Positions 46,254-54,612 of a stretch of 54,612 nt of DNA are shown here, one piece after another (position 1 is the first letter of the stretch; each line of letters starts with the position of its first letter). The translations under genes were made by a program, and so were the position numbers. This DNA comes from Streptococcus suis (GTDB taxonomy: Bacteria; Bacillota; Bacilli; Lactobacillales; Streptococcaceae). The stretch is from contig NZ_JAEUXI010000008.1 in NCBI RefSeq assembly GCF_016775005.1, forward strand, positions 1-54,612, written 5' to 3'. The notes beneath the pieces were generated by a model. It was given only the letters and a program-made list of their open reading frames with translations, searched no databases and was not told where the DNA came from.

Positions 46254-46287
46254 TCACTGAACAATGGAAGAAAAGGAAAGGAGTTCC

Positions 46288-47043
46288 ATGAAAAAAACGA
46301 TTTTAGCCCTAGGATTGACTAGTCTCCTCTTGGCTGCATGTGGGTCAACAGACAAAGCACCAGATGCGACAACTAGTTCAAGCAGCGAAGCCCTATCCAC
46401 GACTTTGCCGATTTTGGAAGAAAAGAAAGACACAACTAATGAAACTTTTGATGTCCTTGCCAATGCGGAATACCAAGTGGTCAATGAAAATCCCCCTGCA
46501 GATGAGACTCAAAAAGGGCATAAGCTTCTTTCAGCCAATAACTGGGTGGCAGAAAAAGATGAAAATGGTGAGATTATCTACCATTACCGTTACTATGATG
46601 TACCTGCAAGCTGGACAATTAGTCAGGAAAATACGGAAGATGAAACTTTGGCAGCCGTCTATGATGTCAAGGATGGTCAAAACCAATTTATCATCCAGCT
46701 TTATACTCTGAATGCCTTCCAGGCTTCTCCTTTAGATGGTGGAACCATTATGACAGACGACCAGTGGGCTGCTCGTATGACGGAAACCAACCATACCTTT
46801 ACAGAGACTGGCACTGTAACTATTCAAGGACAGGAATGGAAGGTTGGGCGTCAAATTCTAGCCGATAAGAAAGTGGGTCGAATCACTTTCTACCGTTTGG
46901 AAAATACTGGCGGATACGATGATTCCGTTGTGGTTGGTACGGTTGTCTATCCATTGGAAGCTGTCTATGATAGCGATCGAGCTGTCTTGAAGAAGACAAT
47001 CGGACAACTTAAGGATGTTCTTTATCAAGTTTCTAAAAAATAA
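46288..47043 (+). CDS. Putative lipoprotein of unknown function
   Basis: 251 residues. Signal peptide with lipobox LLAAC (Cys19), then a Ser/Thr-rich tether and a globular extracellular domain from about residue 60. That domain shows no motif I can name; it is acidic and without cysteine. ATG 46288 follows AAAGGAG; the frame could begin at ATG 46264, which has no ribosome binding site. It lies 34 nt after polA and 30 nt before a small membrane protein, and may share their transcript. Confidence 0.85.
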   Translation: MKKTILALGLTSLLLAACGSTDKAPDATTSSSSEALSTTLPILEEKKDTTNETFDVLANAEYQVVNENPPADETQKGHKLLSANNWVAEKDENGEIIYHYRYYDVPASWTISQENTEDETLAAVYDVKDGQNQFIIQLYTLNAFQASPLDGGTIMTDDQWAARMTETNHTFTETGTVTIQGQEWKVGRQILADKKVGRITFYRLENTGGYDDSVVVGTVVYPLEAVYDSDRAVLKKTIGQLKDVLYQVSKK

Positions 47044-47073
47044 GACCTGAAAACCAAAAGGAGTAAGCAGACG

Positions 47074-47346
47074 ATGAGCTGGTTGAAGACAAGAACCTTT
47101 GGAGAACAGTGGTGGTTGGGCTTTGCATCTTGTTTGTTAGGAATGATTCTAGCTTGGCTAACTAAGATCAATTATTTGGCAAACCTCGGCTGTGCCTCTT
47201 ATGCCATGTTGATGTTGGCTTTTCCAAAAATGCCCAATCGGACACGATTGACAGAGAGAGAAGAAAAGACCATTCGATTGGTTGCCATCCTTGCTCTATT
47301 GTTATTTCTATTTGTATTTCGATTTGATTTATCATATAACCGATAG
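47074..47346 (+). CDS. Small membrane protein of unknown function
   Basis: 90 residues with two or three hydrophobic helices (about 14-30, 33-50 and 68-85) and a basic loop MPNRTRLTEREEKT. AAAGGAG lies 10 nt before the ATG. No family recognised. Close spacing links it to the lipoprotein upstream. Confidence 0.75.
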   Translation: MSWLKTRTFGEQWWLGFASCLLGMILAWLTKINYLANLGCASYAMLMLAFPKMPNRTRLTEREEKTIRLVAILALLLFLFVFRFDLSYNR

Positions 47347-47509
47347 TCACAATTCTGCACTTCCATCTAAGACTAGTTTTTCAGCTACTCATCGTTAGTT
47401 TTTTCAAAATACAGTCAGTATTCCCACAAAAACCTGCCTTGATTAGTGAAGAACTGTCTCTTATATACAGCACCTCACTTGTAAATACAGGTTCGTAAAG
47501 GAGAAAACT

Positions 47510-47959
47510 ATGACCTATTCATTTCAAAATCCCAGTCAAGAAGTTATTTTCGATTATCTGAAAGAAGCGAAAACGATTGCCGTAGTAGGACTTTCCAGCC
47601 GTGAAGAAACAGCTGCCTATCGCGTGTCTAAGCTTATGCAAGAAGCGGGATATCAGATTATCCCAGTCAATCCAAGAGCAGTAGGTGAAACCATTCTCGG
47701 AGAAAAAGTTTATGCTAGCCTTTTGGATATTGACCAAGCTATCGATATTGTTGATGTCTTCCGCCGCTCTGAGTTTTTGGCAGATGTGGCGCGTGAGTTT
47801 GTCCAGACAGAAGCCAAGGTTTTTTGGGCGCAACTTGGTTTGGAAAGCCAAGAAGCAGAAGAACTCTTGCGTCAGGCTGGTCGCAATGACATTGTCATGA
47901 ATAAGTGTATTAAGATTGAGTACCTTGATATGCTGAAAGTATCCAATTCCACTTTGTAA
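47510..47959 (+). CDS. CoA-binding domain protein
   Basis: 149 residues, a single CoA_binding_2 Rossmann domain. TIAVVGLSSREETAAYRVSK holds the glycine-rich loop, and IIPVNPRAVGETILGEKVYASL and the C-terminal NDIVMNKCIKIEY are family-typical. Homologues bind CoA; the physiological role is not known. AAAGGAG precedes ATG 47510. The 163 bases upstream show no other gene. Confidence 0.88.
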   Translation: MTYSFQNPSQEVIFDYLKEAKTIAVVGLSSREETAAYRVSKLMQEAGYQIIPVNPRAVGETILGEKVYASLLDIDQAIDIVDVFRRSEFLADVAREFVQTEAKVFWAQLGLESQEAEELLRQAGRNDIVMNKCIKIEYLDMLKVSNSTL

Positions 47960-47962
47960 GAT

Positions 47963-48305
47963 AATTAGAGGCTGGGCAGAAAGTCCAGCCTCGCTTCTCA
48001 GAGTTCGTGTCAACATCTCAGCGCAGTGGTTGATTGGGTTTAACAGTCCAGTGGACTGTTAAAGGTTGGAGATAAGATTTGCGAAGCAAATCTCAGCAAT
48101 TCGTGCTTTGCACTCCAAATCTGACCTCTACGACTGATGCGAACAGAGTTCGCTTCATTTCCAAGCTCCAACAGTCACTACTCTGACTGTTGGAGCTGTG
48201 CGGGGGTGGGAGTAAAATAGTCCAGTGGACTATTTTAGCCCGAACCTACTGTTTGGAAGTGAGGAGAACTCTTTTTTAGACCAATCGAGTTCTTTCCCAC
48301 TCCCT
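47963..48305 (+). repeat. S. suis-type modular intergenic repeat, copy 3
   Basis: A longer version of the element at 19473-19713 with the same skeleton (CAGTGGTTGATTG, CCAAATCTG, GCGGGGGTGGGAGT, AAAATAGTCCA/TGGACTATTTT, GAGTTCTTTCCCACTCCC). Extra palindromes are inserted: TTTAACAGTCCA/TGGACTGTTAAA, AGATTTGC/GCAAATCT and GCTCCAACAGTCA/TGACTGTTGGAGC. No gene seen in 47960-48456. Confidence 0.75.
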
Positions 48306-48381
48306 TTCTTAATCAATTCTTAAAACATATTTAAATTAGCGATAATTGAAGATACATTACATGCATTGGAAACTTTCTGCA

Positions 48382-48390
48382 TGCTATAAT
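48382..48390 (+). promoter_or_regulatory. Extended -10 promoter of the FMN-binding protein gene
   Basis: TGC-TATAAT, 66 bp before ATG 48457. The -35 is not evident. Confidence 0.5.
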
Positions 48391-48456
48391 TGGAAATCAC
48401 TATTTGAAAACTTAATGAAAGAAATGGTGTTTTTCAATAAAGAAATGAGGTCTTAC

Positions 48457-49143
48457 ATGAAGAAAAAAATCACAGCCCTTGCTATCTCACATGTAGCATT
48501 CATCACAGCAGCATATAGCGGATTTTTACTCTTTTTCCAATCCAATAGCCAGGATGCTACAGGAACAAGTACCAGCCAGCAAACAAGCTCTTCAACAGCA
48601 ACTGCATCAACTGCATCAACATCAGCAGCAAGTAGCAGTGCAGCCAGCAGTTCTTCAGCAACAAGCACTCGTAGCCTGACAGACGGCACCTACACGGGTG
48701 CAGTGACTTCAACCAACCGTGGTGATTACCAAGTGCAAATCACCGTATCTGGTGGTGTGATGACGGATATCACTATCTTGGAATACCCAAGTGATAACCC
48801 AACTTCAGAGTCAATCAATGCCGATGCCCTCCCAACCTATGAAGCAGAAGCTTTGGAATCTCAATCAGCAGATGTCAATGCCATTTCAGGTGCGACAACT
48901 GAAGCAGCTCTGATTTATGGAGACCGATTTGAAAAATGGAGTCAAGAACGGGAACAGTTTAAGGTTTATCGCAAAATTGGTCCATTTGAAGAAAAAGAGA
49001 TTCTATCTAGCCTTCCCAATGACTTGACCGGTTTAACTGTCTTAGTAAGTGGACCACCTGCCATGGCCCGTTATTGGATGAAAAACCTGCAAAAAAATGG
49101 TGTACCAAAAGGCCAAATTTTTTACGAAGAATTTGGTTGGTAA
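48457..49143 (+). CDS. FMN-binding domain protein with reductase-like C-terminus
   Basis: 228 residues. An uncleaved signal anchor (1-27) is followed by a Ser/Thr/Ala linker (about 35-72) and an FMN_bind domain (about 73-155) with DVNAISGATT. SGAT (144-147) is the motif in which ApbE-type transferases join FMN to Thr, as in NqrC and extracellular electron transfer proteins. The C-terminal 60 residues resemble the end of ferredoxin-NADP reductase-like flavoproteins (VLVSGPPAMARYWMKNLQ, then GVPKGQIFYEEFGW), but the FAD-binding and most NAD-binding parts are missing. It may be an internal-deletion product of a membrane ferric reductase or a distinct chimera. ATG 48457 follows ATGAGG. Confidence 0.75.
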   Translation: MKKKITALAISHVAFITAAYSGFLLFFQSNSQDATGTSTSQQTSSSTATASTASTSAASSSAASSSSATSTRSLTDGTYTGAVTSTNRGDYQVQITVSGGVMTDITILEYPSDNPTSESINADALPTYEAEALESQSADVNAISGATTEAALIYGDRFEKWSQEREQFKVYRKIGPFEEKEILSSLPNDLTGLTVLVSGPPAMARYWMKNLQKNGVPKGQIFYEEFGW

Positions 49144-49176
49144 AAAAATACCTTGGCTAAGCCAAGGTATTTTTTT
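49143..49176. terminator. Bidirectional terminator
   Basis: AAATACCTTGGCT and AGCCAAGGTATTT form a long perfect stem flanked by A and T runs, shared with the convergent DUF975 gene. Confidence 0.9.
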
Positions 49177-50035
49177 CGATGAATTGAGAAAGGATGCTAT
49201 TGGTTTCAAGGATAGTCTGGTAGAAATGCCATTGACTTGCATAATAGTAAGGTAGCACATAAACGCCCACCATACCAAGGGTCAAGGAAATCAGGATAAA
49301 CCAGCCTACAAAGGAAAGGTCTAGCAAGAAGCGTTTGACCTTGTAACCACGCATGAATAAACGGGATTGTTTAAGCAGTTTTCTAGCACCCGTATAGTGA
49401 CCTTGGTCTAGTGCCTGAAAGAGTAGAATATCCACCAAGGAATAGGCATAATATTGGGGTAAATACAGGGCAAAACCAATCAAACTGAGAAAGAGGCCAC
49501 CAAAAAATCCAAGACCAAAGGTCGCAAGGACTGCGTCAGGAATCAATTCTGGCTGACTGATATTATTTGACACCATATAAAAGACAACAAAGACCGATGC
49601 GCCTATCAATAAGAAGCTACCAATCAAAAGTGGCAGACCCCAGAGAAAGAGGAAAAAGGTCTTGGTGAAATAGGTTGTGACAATCTTGCCAAACTCAGGA
49701 TGTTGAAAAATCGCCAAGCCATCCCTAAAGCCTGTTTGAGTCTTGCCCTTATACAAGATCTGAAAAAGGGTATAAGAGATGGACAGGTAGAGAAAGCTTA
49801 GTAGGATTCCAGAGAAAATCGGAAAACCAATGGAAGCCGAAAGGTATTGCCAAGTGGCACCATCTTGATTGGCAACCGCGACAATCGTTGCAGGATCCTG
49901 GCTACGTGAGCTGATAAATTGAATGGTTAAACCTAAGAAAACAGCCATAAGAGGCAAGAAAAAGATACCAGCCGTCTCTTGTAAAGTTTGGCGTGCCTTG
50001 GCACGAATACGTGTTAGGGAAAATAAACTGTGCAT
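49157..50035 (-). CDS. DUF975 family membrane protein
   Basis: 292 residues with about six helices. It begins IRAKARQTLQ, the amphipathic start common in DUF975 proteins, and has GLAIFQHPEFGKIV and ALDQGHYTGARKLLKQSRLFMRGYK in cytoplasmic loops, quoted as position markers. The function of the family is unknown. AGAAGGAGG precedes the ATG. Monocistronic and divergent from tgt. Confidence 0.85.
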   Translation of the reverse strand: MHSLFSLTRIRAKARQTLQETAGIFFLPLMAVFLGLTIQFISSRSQDPATIVAVANQDGATWQYLSASIGFPIFSGILLSFLYLSISYTLFQILYKGKTQTGFRDGLAIFQHPEFGKIVTTYFTKTFFLFLWGLPLLIGSFLLIGASVFVVFYMVSNNISQPELIPDAVLATFGLGFFGGLFLSLIGFALYLPQYYAYSLVDILLFQALDQGHYTGARKLLKQSRLFMRGYKVKRFLLDLSFVGWFILISLTLGMVGVYVLPYYYASQWHFYQTILETNSILSQFIEKNTLA

Positions 50036-50152
50036 AGAAGTCCTCCTTCTGACATTTTAGCATAGAATTTAGTGACAAGCTAGGCTTTTTTTGATAGACT
50101 GGAAATGCTTGCTGTGAACAGCAGAAAAAATTCCTAGGACTGTTTTTCCTAG

Positions 50153-51307
<1,155 letters not shown>

Positions 51308-51328
51308 TAGAAAAAAACTTTTCAACAG

Positions 51329-51358
51329 ACTTCCTCAATACTACTGAGGGAGTTTTTT
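51329..51358 (+). terminator. Terminator after tgt
   Basis: ACTTCCTCA pairs with TGAGGGAGT (one G-U), then TTTTTT. Confidence 0.85.
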
Positions 51359-51359
51359 A

Positions 51360-51850
51360 TTTGTAAATCTATTTTTTGTGTAAGCAAATCTAGAGAAAAA
51401 ACCAAATTACCAGACAAAATGACCAAAATGACCATCTAGAGAACGATTTCTTTTGGAATAAAAGATAGAAAAATCGAGAAAGTGGAAATATAGATGTGTT
51501 TTTTATCTGTAGTTTTTCTAAGAAATACGTTCATGATATTCAAGCTTATAGCATGAGCTACTTCATATAGGATAGAAAAAGCAAAATGTGGAATATGCAG
51601 GAAATATGCAAAAAATCTTAATATTTACTGTAAAAAAACTTATATATAGGAAAAAAGTATTGAAAAATCCAATAAATAAACAATATATAGATATGTGAAA
51701 TAAGAAAATTCCTTTTCAAAAAAATCGGATGAAAAAACAGAAAAATCGAATATAATTTCCAATTTTAAATACAAATGTTCAAAAAAGGAAAATTTTACCC
51801 GTTTTTTTGTCAAAAATATACACAGAAAAAACAAACAGTTTCGTGCCATT
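51360..51850. other. AT-rich gene-free region upstream of the MucBP adhesin
   Basis: About 490 bases with very high A+T and many A-tracts, a direct repeat AAAATGACC-AAAATGACC at about 51417-51434 and several GAAAAATCG-like words. No credible coding frame. It could be a curved regulatory region for the adhesin promoter. Confidence 0.55.
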
Positions 51851-51854
51851 TTTG

Positions 51855-51883
51855 TTGACGAATGAAAACATTGTAGCTATAAT
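51855..51883 (+). promoter_or_regulatory. Promoter of the MucBP adhesin gene
   Basis: TTGACG (51855-51860), 17 bp, TATAAT (51878-51883), 57 bp before ATG 51940. Confidence 0.8.
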
Positions 51884-51939
51884 TTTGAGTATGGACATAA
51901 CTCAGGTGTGTGTCTAAAAAAATATAGGGGAATTTTTAT

Positions 51940-54612
51940 ATGTTTAAAGATCAATCAAAAAAGATGATCAAGAAGCAGGAGTATTTCTCGTTGCGCAAAT
52001 TTAAGCGTGGACTTGCTTCTGTTACTGTAGGTGCGACGCTATTTATGGCAGGCGCAGCGGTGGAATCATTTATTGCACCGCAAGTAGTTGTTTATGCAGC
52101 GGAGGAAACTTATTCTGCAAATGGAAACTGGACATTTACAGATACGATTCCATCAGACAATCCAAATGTGAACCCACAAATGACAGAGTGGGCCTACACA
52201 CCACATACAACTGCTGAATCAACTATTACTGAACAAGATGGTTCAACTGTAACTGTAACTGCAACTATCACACCGACAAATGGTAATGAAGTTGGTGTCA
52301 GCTACCTAGTGCCTGGTGAGAACCAAGCAGCTTACAGCGCTACACCAGATATGTTGGCAGGAACTCCTGAACCTGCATCTATTCCAGCGATGGGGATTTA
52401 CCTTCAGCCATCACCTTCAACTCCAGCTGCGGATCTTTCTGAAAAACTGAACTATAGCGGTGAAGTTGAGAATGCTGAGTTGACGTTGACTTTTAGTGAA
52501 GAAGTAACTAACCCAATCATCGACCTTTCAGGTATCGGTGGTAGTGGTAAGGCAATTGTTGATGACGTCAATACAGGTCAAGTATTCCTTGCTAGAGGAT
52601 CGTTTAACAGCACCAATTTTAAACTTGTCACACCTGATGTTAAGTTAGAAAAATTAACAGGAACAAACTTGACAGTTACAGATACAACTATTAATGTAAC
52701 TGAAAAGAACACCTATGATAAAGCAGTCGTTGGTAACGATGATATGTATCTATGGAATTACCGTCTTCCTAACTTGGTACCGGCTGGTACTGGTTCAATC
52801 CGATTGGTAGGTACATTTAAACAAGTAACCTTCAAGCTTTATCACCAATCAACTCCATTTACAGAGTACTCAACAGAAACTTACAAAACTGACCCAGTAT
52901 TCTTCAATAGTACTAGCTATGGAGATGGTGTTAATGGTTTGAACAAATTCTGGACAGAAAAGGTTCAAGATGTAAGTGATTCAACAACAAACGCTGACCT
53001 TCTTCGTTTCTCAGTTCGTTTGAGTAATACCAAGTATGGTTCAGTTATCGTTAACTATGTTGATACTGAAGGTAATGTAATCGGAACTGAGTACAAAGAT
53101 ACAACTGACCAAGTTGTTGGAACTGAGTACAATACTGCAGTTGATACAGGAACAGCTGCATCAGATGCAACAACTGAGCGCCCAGCAGTAATTACCAAAG
53201 ACGGTAAGACGTACAAATTGGTTGCTAAAGAAACAACAGCAACAGTTGGTACAGTAAACGCTGACGGTAGCTTGGCTACAAATGGTACAAACTTTAGCTT
53301 CGGTACAGATGCAGTTTCTGGTACAGTTGCTGAAGGTACTAAATCAATCACTTATGTTTATGAAGAAGTGAAAGGTTCTGTTATCGTTGATTACGTTGAT
53401 ACTGAAGGAAACAAAATTGGTACACAATTTGTTGACACTGCTAACGTATCGCTTGGTACAGCATACAATACAGCAAACGATACAGGAACAAAAGCTTCAA
53501 CAGAAACTTCTGAGCGTCCATCAGTCATTACCAAAGACGGTAAGACATACAAGTTGGTTGCTCAAGGTACTTACACTGTCGGTACTGTTGGAACGGACGG
53601 AAACTTGACAGAGACAACTACTGATTGGGGTGTTGATGCTGCATCAGGCGAAGTTGCAGAAGGTACGAAGAAAGTGACTTATGTCTATGAAGAAGTTAAA
53701 ACTGGATCAGTCGTAGTTGACTACGTTGATACAGAAGGAAACGTTCTTCAAACACAATATGTTGATTCTCCGGAAGGTACCGCTGTTGGTACGGCATATA
53801 ACACTGAAGAAATCACAGGTACAACTGAAAAACCAGCAGTTATCGAAAAAAACGGAAAAACATATGAACTCGTTCCAGCAGGTACTTATACAGTTGGTAC
53901 AGTTGGTGAAGACAATAACCTTACTGAAACGTCAACATCATTTGGTGTAGCGCCAGTAACAGGTAAAGTTGCTGAAGGTGTAACAAAAATTACTTACGTC
54001 TATAAAGAAAAAGTTGAAACACCTAAGACAGGTAACGTTGTCATCACTTACGTTGACACAGAAGGTCTTGAGTTGAAGACAACTGTTAAAGATACAACTG
54101 ACGGCGAAGTTGGTTCAACTTACAACACCAAAGAATCAGCAGATGAGTACCCAGAAACAATCGAAAAAGATGGTGTAACCTACAAACGTGTTGTGGCAGG
54201 TACGCACACAGTTGGTGAAACAACAGAAGATGGTCGCTTGGTAAGTTCAGATGCGGCAGAAGGAACTGTTGAAGAAGGTACTAAGACAGTCACTTACGTA
54301 TACAAAAAAGTTGAAACACCAGTCGTTAAGACAGGTAACGTTGTTATCACTTACGTTGACACAGAAGGTCTTGAGTTGAAGACAACTGTTAAAGATACAA
54401 CTGACGGCGAAGTTGGTTCAACTTACAACACTAAAGAATCAGCAGATGAGTATCCAGAAACAATCGAAAAAGATGGCGTGACTTACAAACGTGTCGTTGC
54501 AGGTACGCACACAGTTGGTGAAACAACAGAAGATGGTCACTTGGTAAGTTCAGATGCGGCGGAAGGAACTGTTGAAGAAGGTACTAAGACAGTCACTTAC
54601 GTATACAAAAAA
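51940..54612 (+). CDS. YSIRK signal, MucBP-repeat surface protein (5' part)
   Basis: The frame is open for 891 codons and runs off the window. The signal peptide has the YSIRK-type YFSLRKFKRGLASVTVG motif, which directs secretion at the division septum, with a probable cleavage after VYAAE near residue 55. An N-terminal non-repeat region (about 56-366) is rich in Thr and Asn, like adhesin A-regions. Five MucBP-type modules begin near residues 367, 478, 588, 698 and 799, each opening VxYVDTEG and closing with TYVYK/E. Such proteins bind mucin or other glycans. An LPXTG end is expected beyond the window. AGGGGA precedes the ATG. Confidence 0.93.
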   Translation, partial: MFKDQSKKMIKKQEYFSLRKFKRGLASVTVGATLFMAGAAVESFIAPQVVVYAAEETYSANGNWTFTDTIPSDNPNVNPQMTEWAYTPHTTAESTITEQDGSTVTVTATITPTNGNEVGVSYLVPGENQAAYSATPDMLAGTPEPASIPAMGIYLQPSPSTPAADLSEKLNYSGEVENAELTLTFSEEVTNPIIDLSGIGGSGKAIVDDVNTGQVFLARGSFNSTNFKLVTPDVKLEKLTGTNLTVTDTTINVTEKNTYDKAVVGNDDMYLWNYRLPNLVPAGTGSIRLVGTFKQVTFKLYHQSTPFTEYSTETYKTDPVFFNSTSYGDGVNGLNKFWTEKVQDVSDSTTNADLLRFSVRLSNTKYGSVIVNYVDTEGNVIGTEYKDTTDQVVGTEYNTAVDTGTAASDATTERPAVITKDGKTYKLVAKETTATVGTVNADGSLATNGTNFSFGTDAVSGTVAEGTKSITYVYEEVKGSVIVDYVDTEGNKIGTQFVDTANVSLGTAYNTANDTGTKASTETSERPSVITKDGKTYKLVAQGTYTVGTVGTDGNLTETTTDWGVDAASGEVAEGTKKVTYVYEEVKTGSVVVDYVDTEGNVLQTQYVDSPEGTAVGTAYNTEEITGTTEKPAVIEKNGKTYELVPAGTYTVGTVGEDNNLTETSTSFGVAPVTGKVAEGVTKITYVYKEKVETPKTGNVVITYVDTEGLELKTTVKDTTDGEVGSTYNTKESADEYPETIEKDGVTYKRVVAGTHTVGETTEDGRLVSSDAAEGTVEEGTKTVTYVYKKVETPVVKTGNVVITYVDTEGLELKTTVKDTTDGEVGSTYNTKESADEYPETIEKDGVTYKRVVAGTHTVGETTEDGHLVSSDAAEGTVEEGTKTVTYVYKK
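54031..54612 (+). repeat. Near-identical 303-bp MucBP repeats
   Basis: The units beginning at 54031 and 54334 have a period of 303 bp (101 codons) and differ at only a few bases over the part visible, for example one Arg/His change near the end. The three earlier modules are much more diverged, so the last units are recently duplicated. Confidence 0.9.

Noticed and set aside
51640..51849. 69-codon minus-strand ORF in the AT-rich region
   Set aside because: Composition of an AT-rich spacer, no ribosome binding site and no recognisable domain.

Overview
The window is a chromosomal segment of a low-GC Gram-positive bacterium, almost certainly Streptococcus suis or a very close relative. The evidence is the streptococcal gene order (ybeY-dgkA-era, mutM-coaE-pmrA/smrA-rpmG-secG, rnr-smpB), LPXTG and YSIRK-type surface proteins, CopY, CcpA and MerR-type promoter sites, and a SatAB/PatAB-type heterodimeric efflux pump. 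It is mostly ordinary core genome. The accessory interest lies in the surface proteins, the sialic acid island and unusually rich intergenic repeats.

Layout. 1-188 is the sorting-signal tail of an LPXTG protein. 334-3100 (minus strand) is a ferrous iron operon, with a two-domain FeoA, FeoB and a 50-residue Cys-rich FeoB-associated membrane peptide. A tRNA-Thr(GGU) follows. 3534-7284 is the satAB efflux operon behind a translated leader and terminator that look like ribosome-controlled attenuation. 7428-7985 is an AhpD-like protein. 8045-16937 is a complete sialic acid island: nanE, an ABC importer (binding protein and two permeases), the NanQ/YhcH anomerase, a DUF624 membrane protein, nanA, nanK, an acetylesterase and a convergent RpiR-type nanR. 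Its promoter carries a CcpA cre site and a 20-bp palindrome. 17069-18865 is ybeY-dgkA-era. 18866-20157 is 1.3 kb of gene-free repeats and palindromes. 20158-26270 is mutM-coaE-smrA-rpmG-secG, rnr and smpB, interrupted by another repeat copy.

26409-31567 holds a MerR-type-controlled zinc alcohol dehydrogenase, tehB, a CopY-box-controlled copA without local copY, and tpx. 31643-31903 is a MITE-like element. 31963-37253 holds two small unknown genes and a large FtsX-type ABC exporter with a coiled-coil extracellular region. 37252-37480 is a 51-bp tandem array grown from that operon's terminator. 37693-43494 is a 1933-residue M26 zinc metalloprotease with an N-terminal LPXTG anchor. 43617-47959 is a probably leaderless polA, a lipoprotein, a small membrane protein and a CoA-binding protein. 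48457-49143 is an unusual FMN-binding/reductase chimera. 49157-51307 is a DUF975 membrane protein and tgt. 51940 to the end is the 5' part of a YSIRK/MucBP-repeat adhesin that runs off the window.

How the parts fit: the nan island takes up free, possibly O-acetylated, sialic acid and converts it towards GlcNAc-6-P under NanR and CcpA control. feoAB, copA, adh and tpx form a metal and redox/aldehyde stress set. The M26 protease and MucBP protein are host-contact proteins. Repeat family members occur at 18.9-20.1, 23.2, 31.8, 37.3 and 48.0 kb and have reshaped upstream regions, leaving mutM and rnr without a recognisable Shine-Dalgarno sequence.
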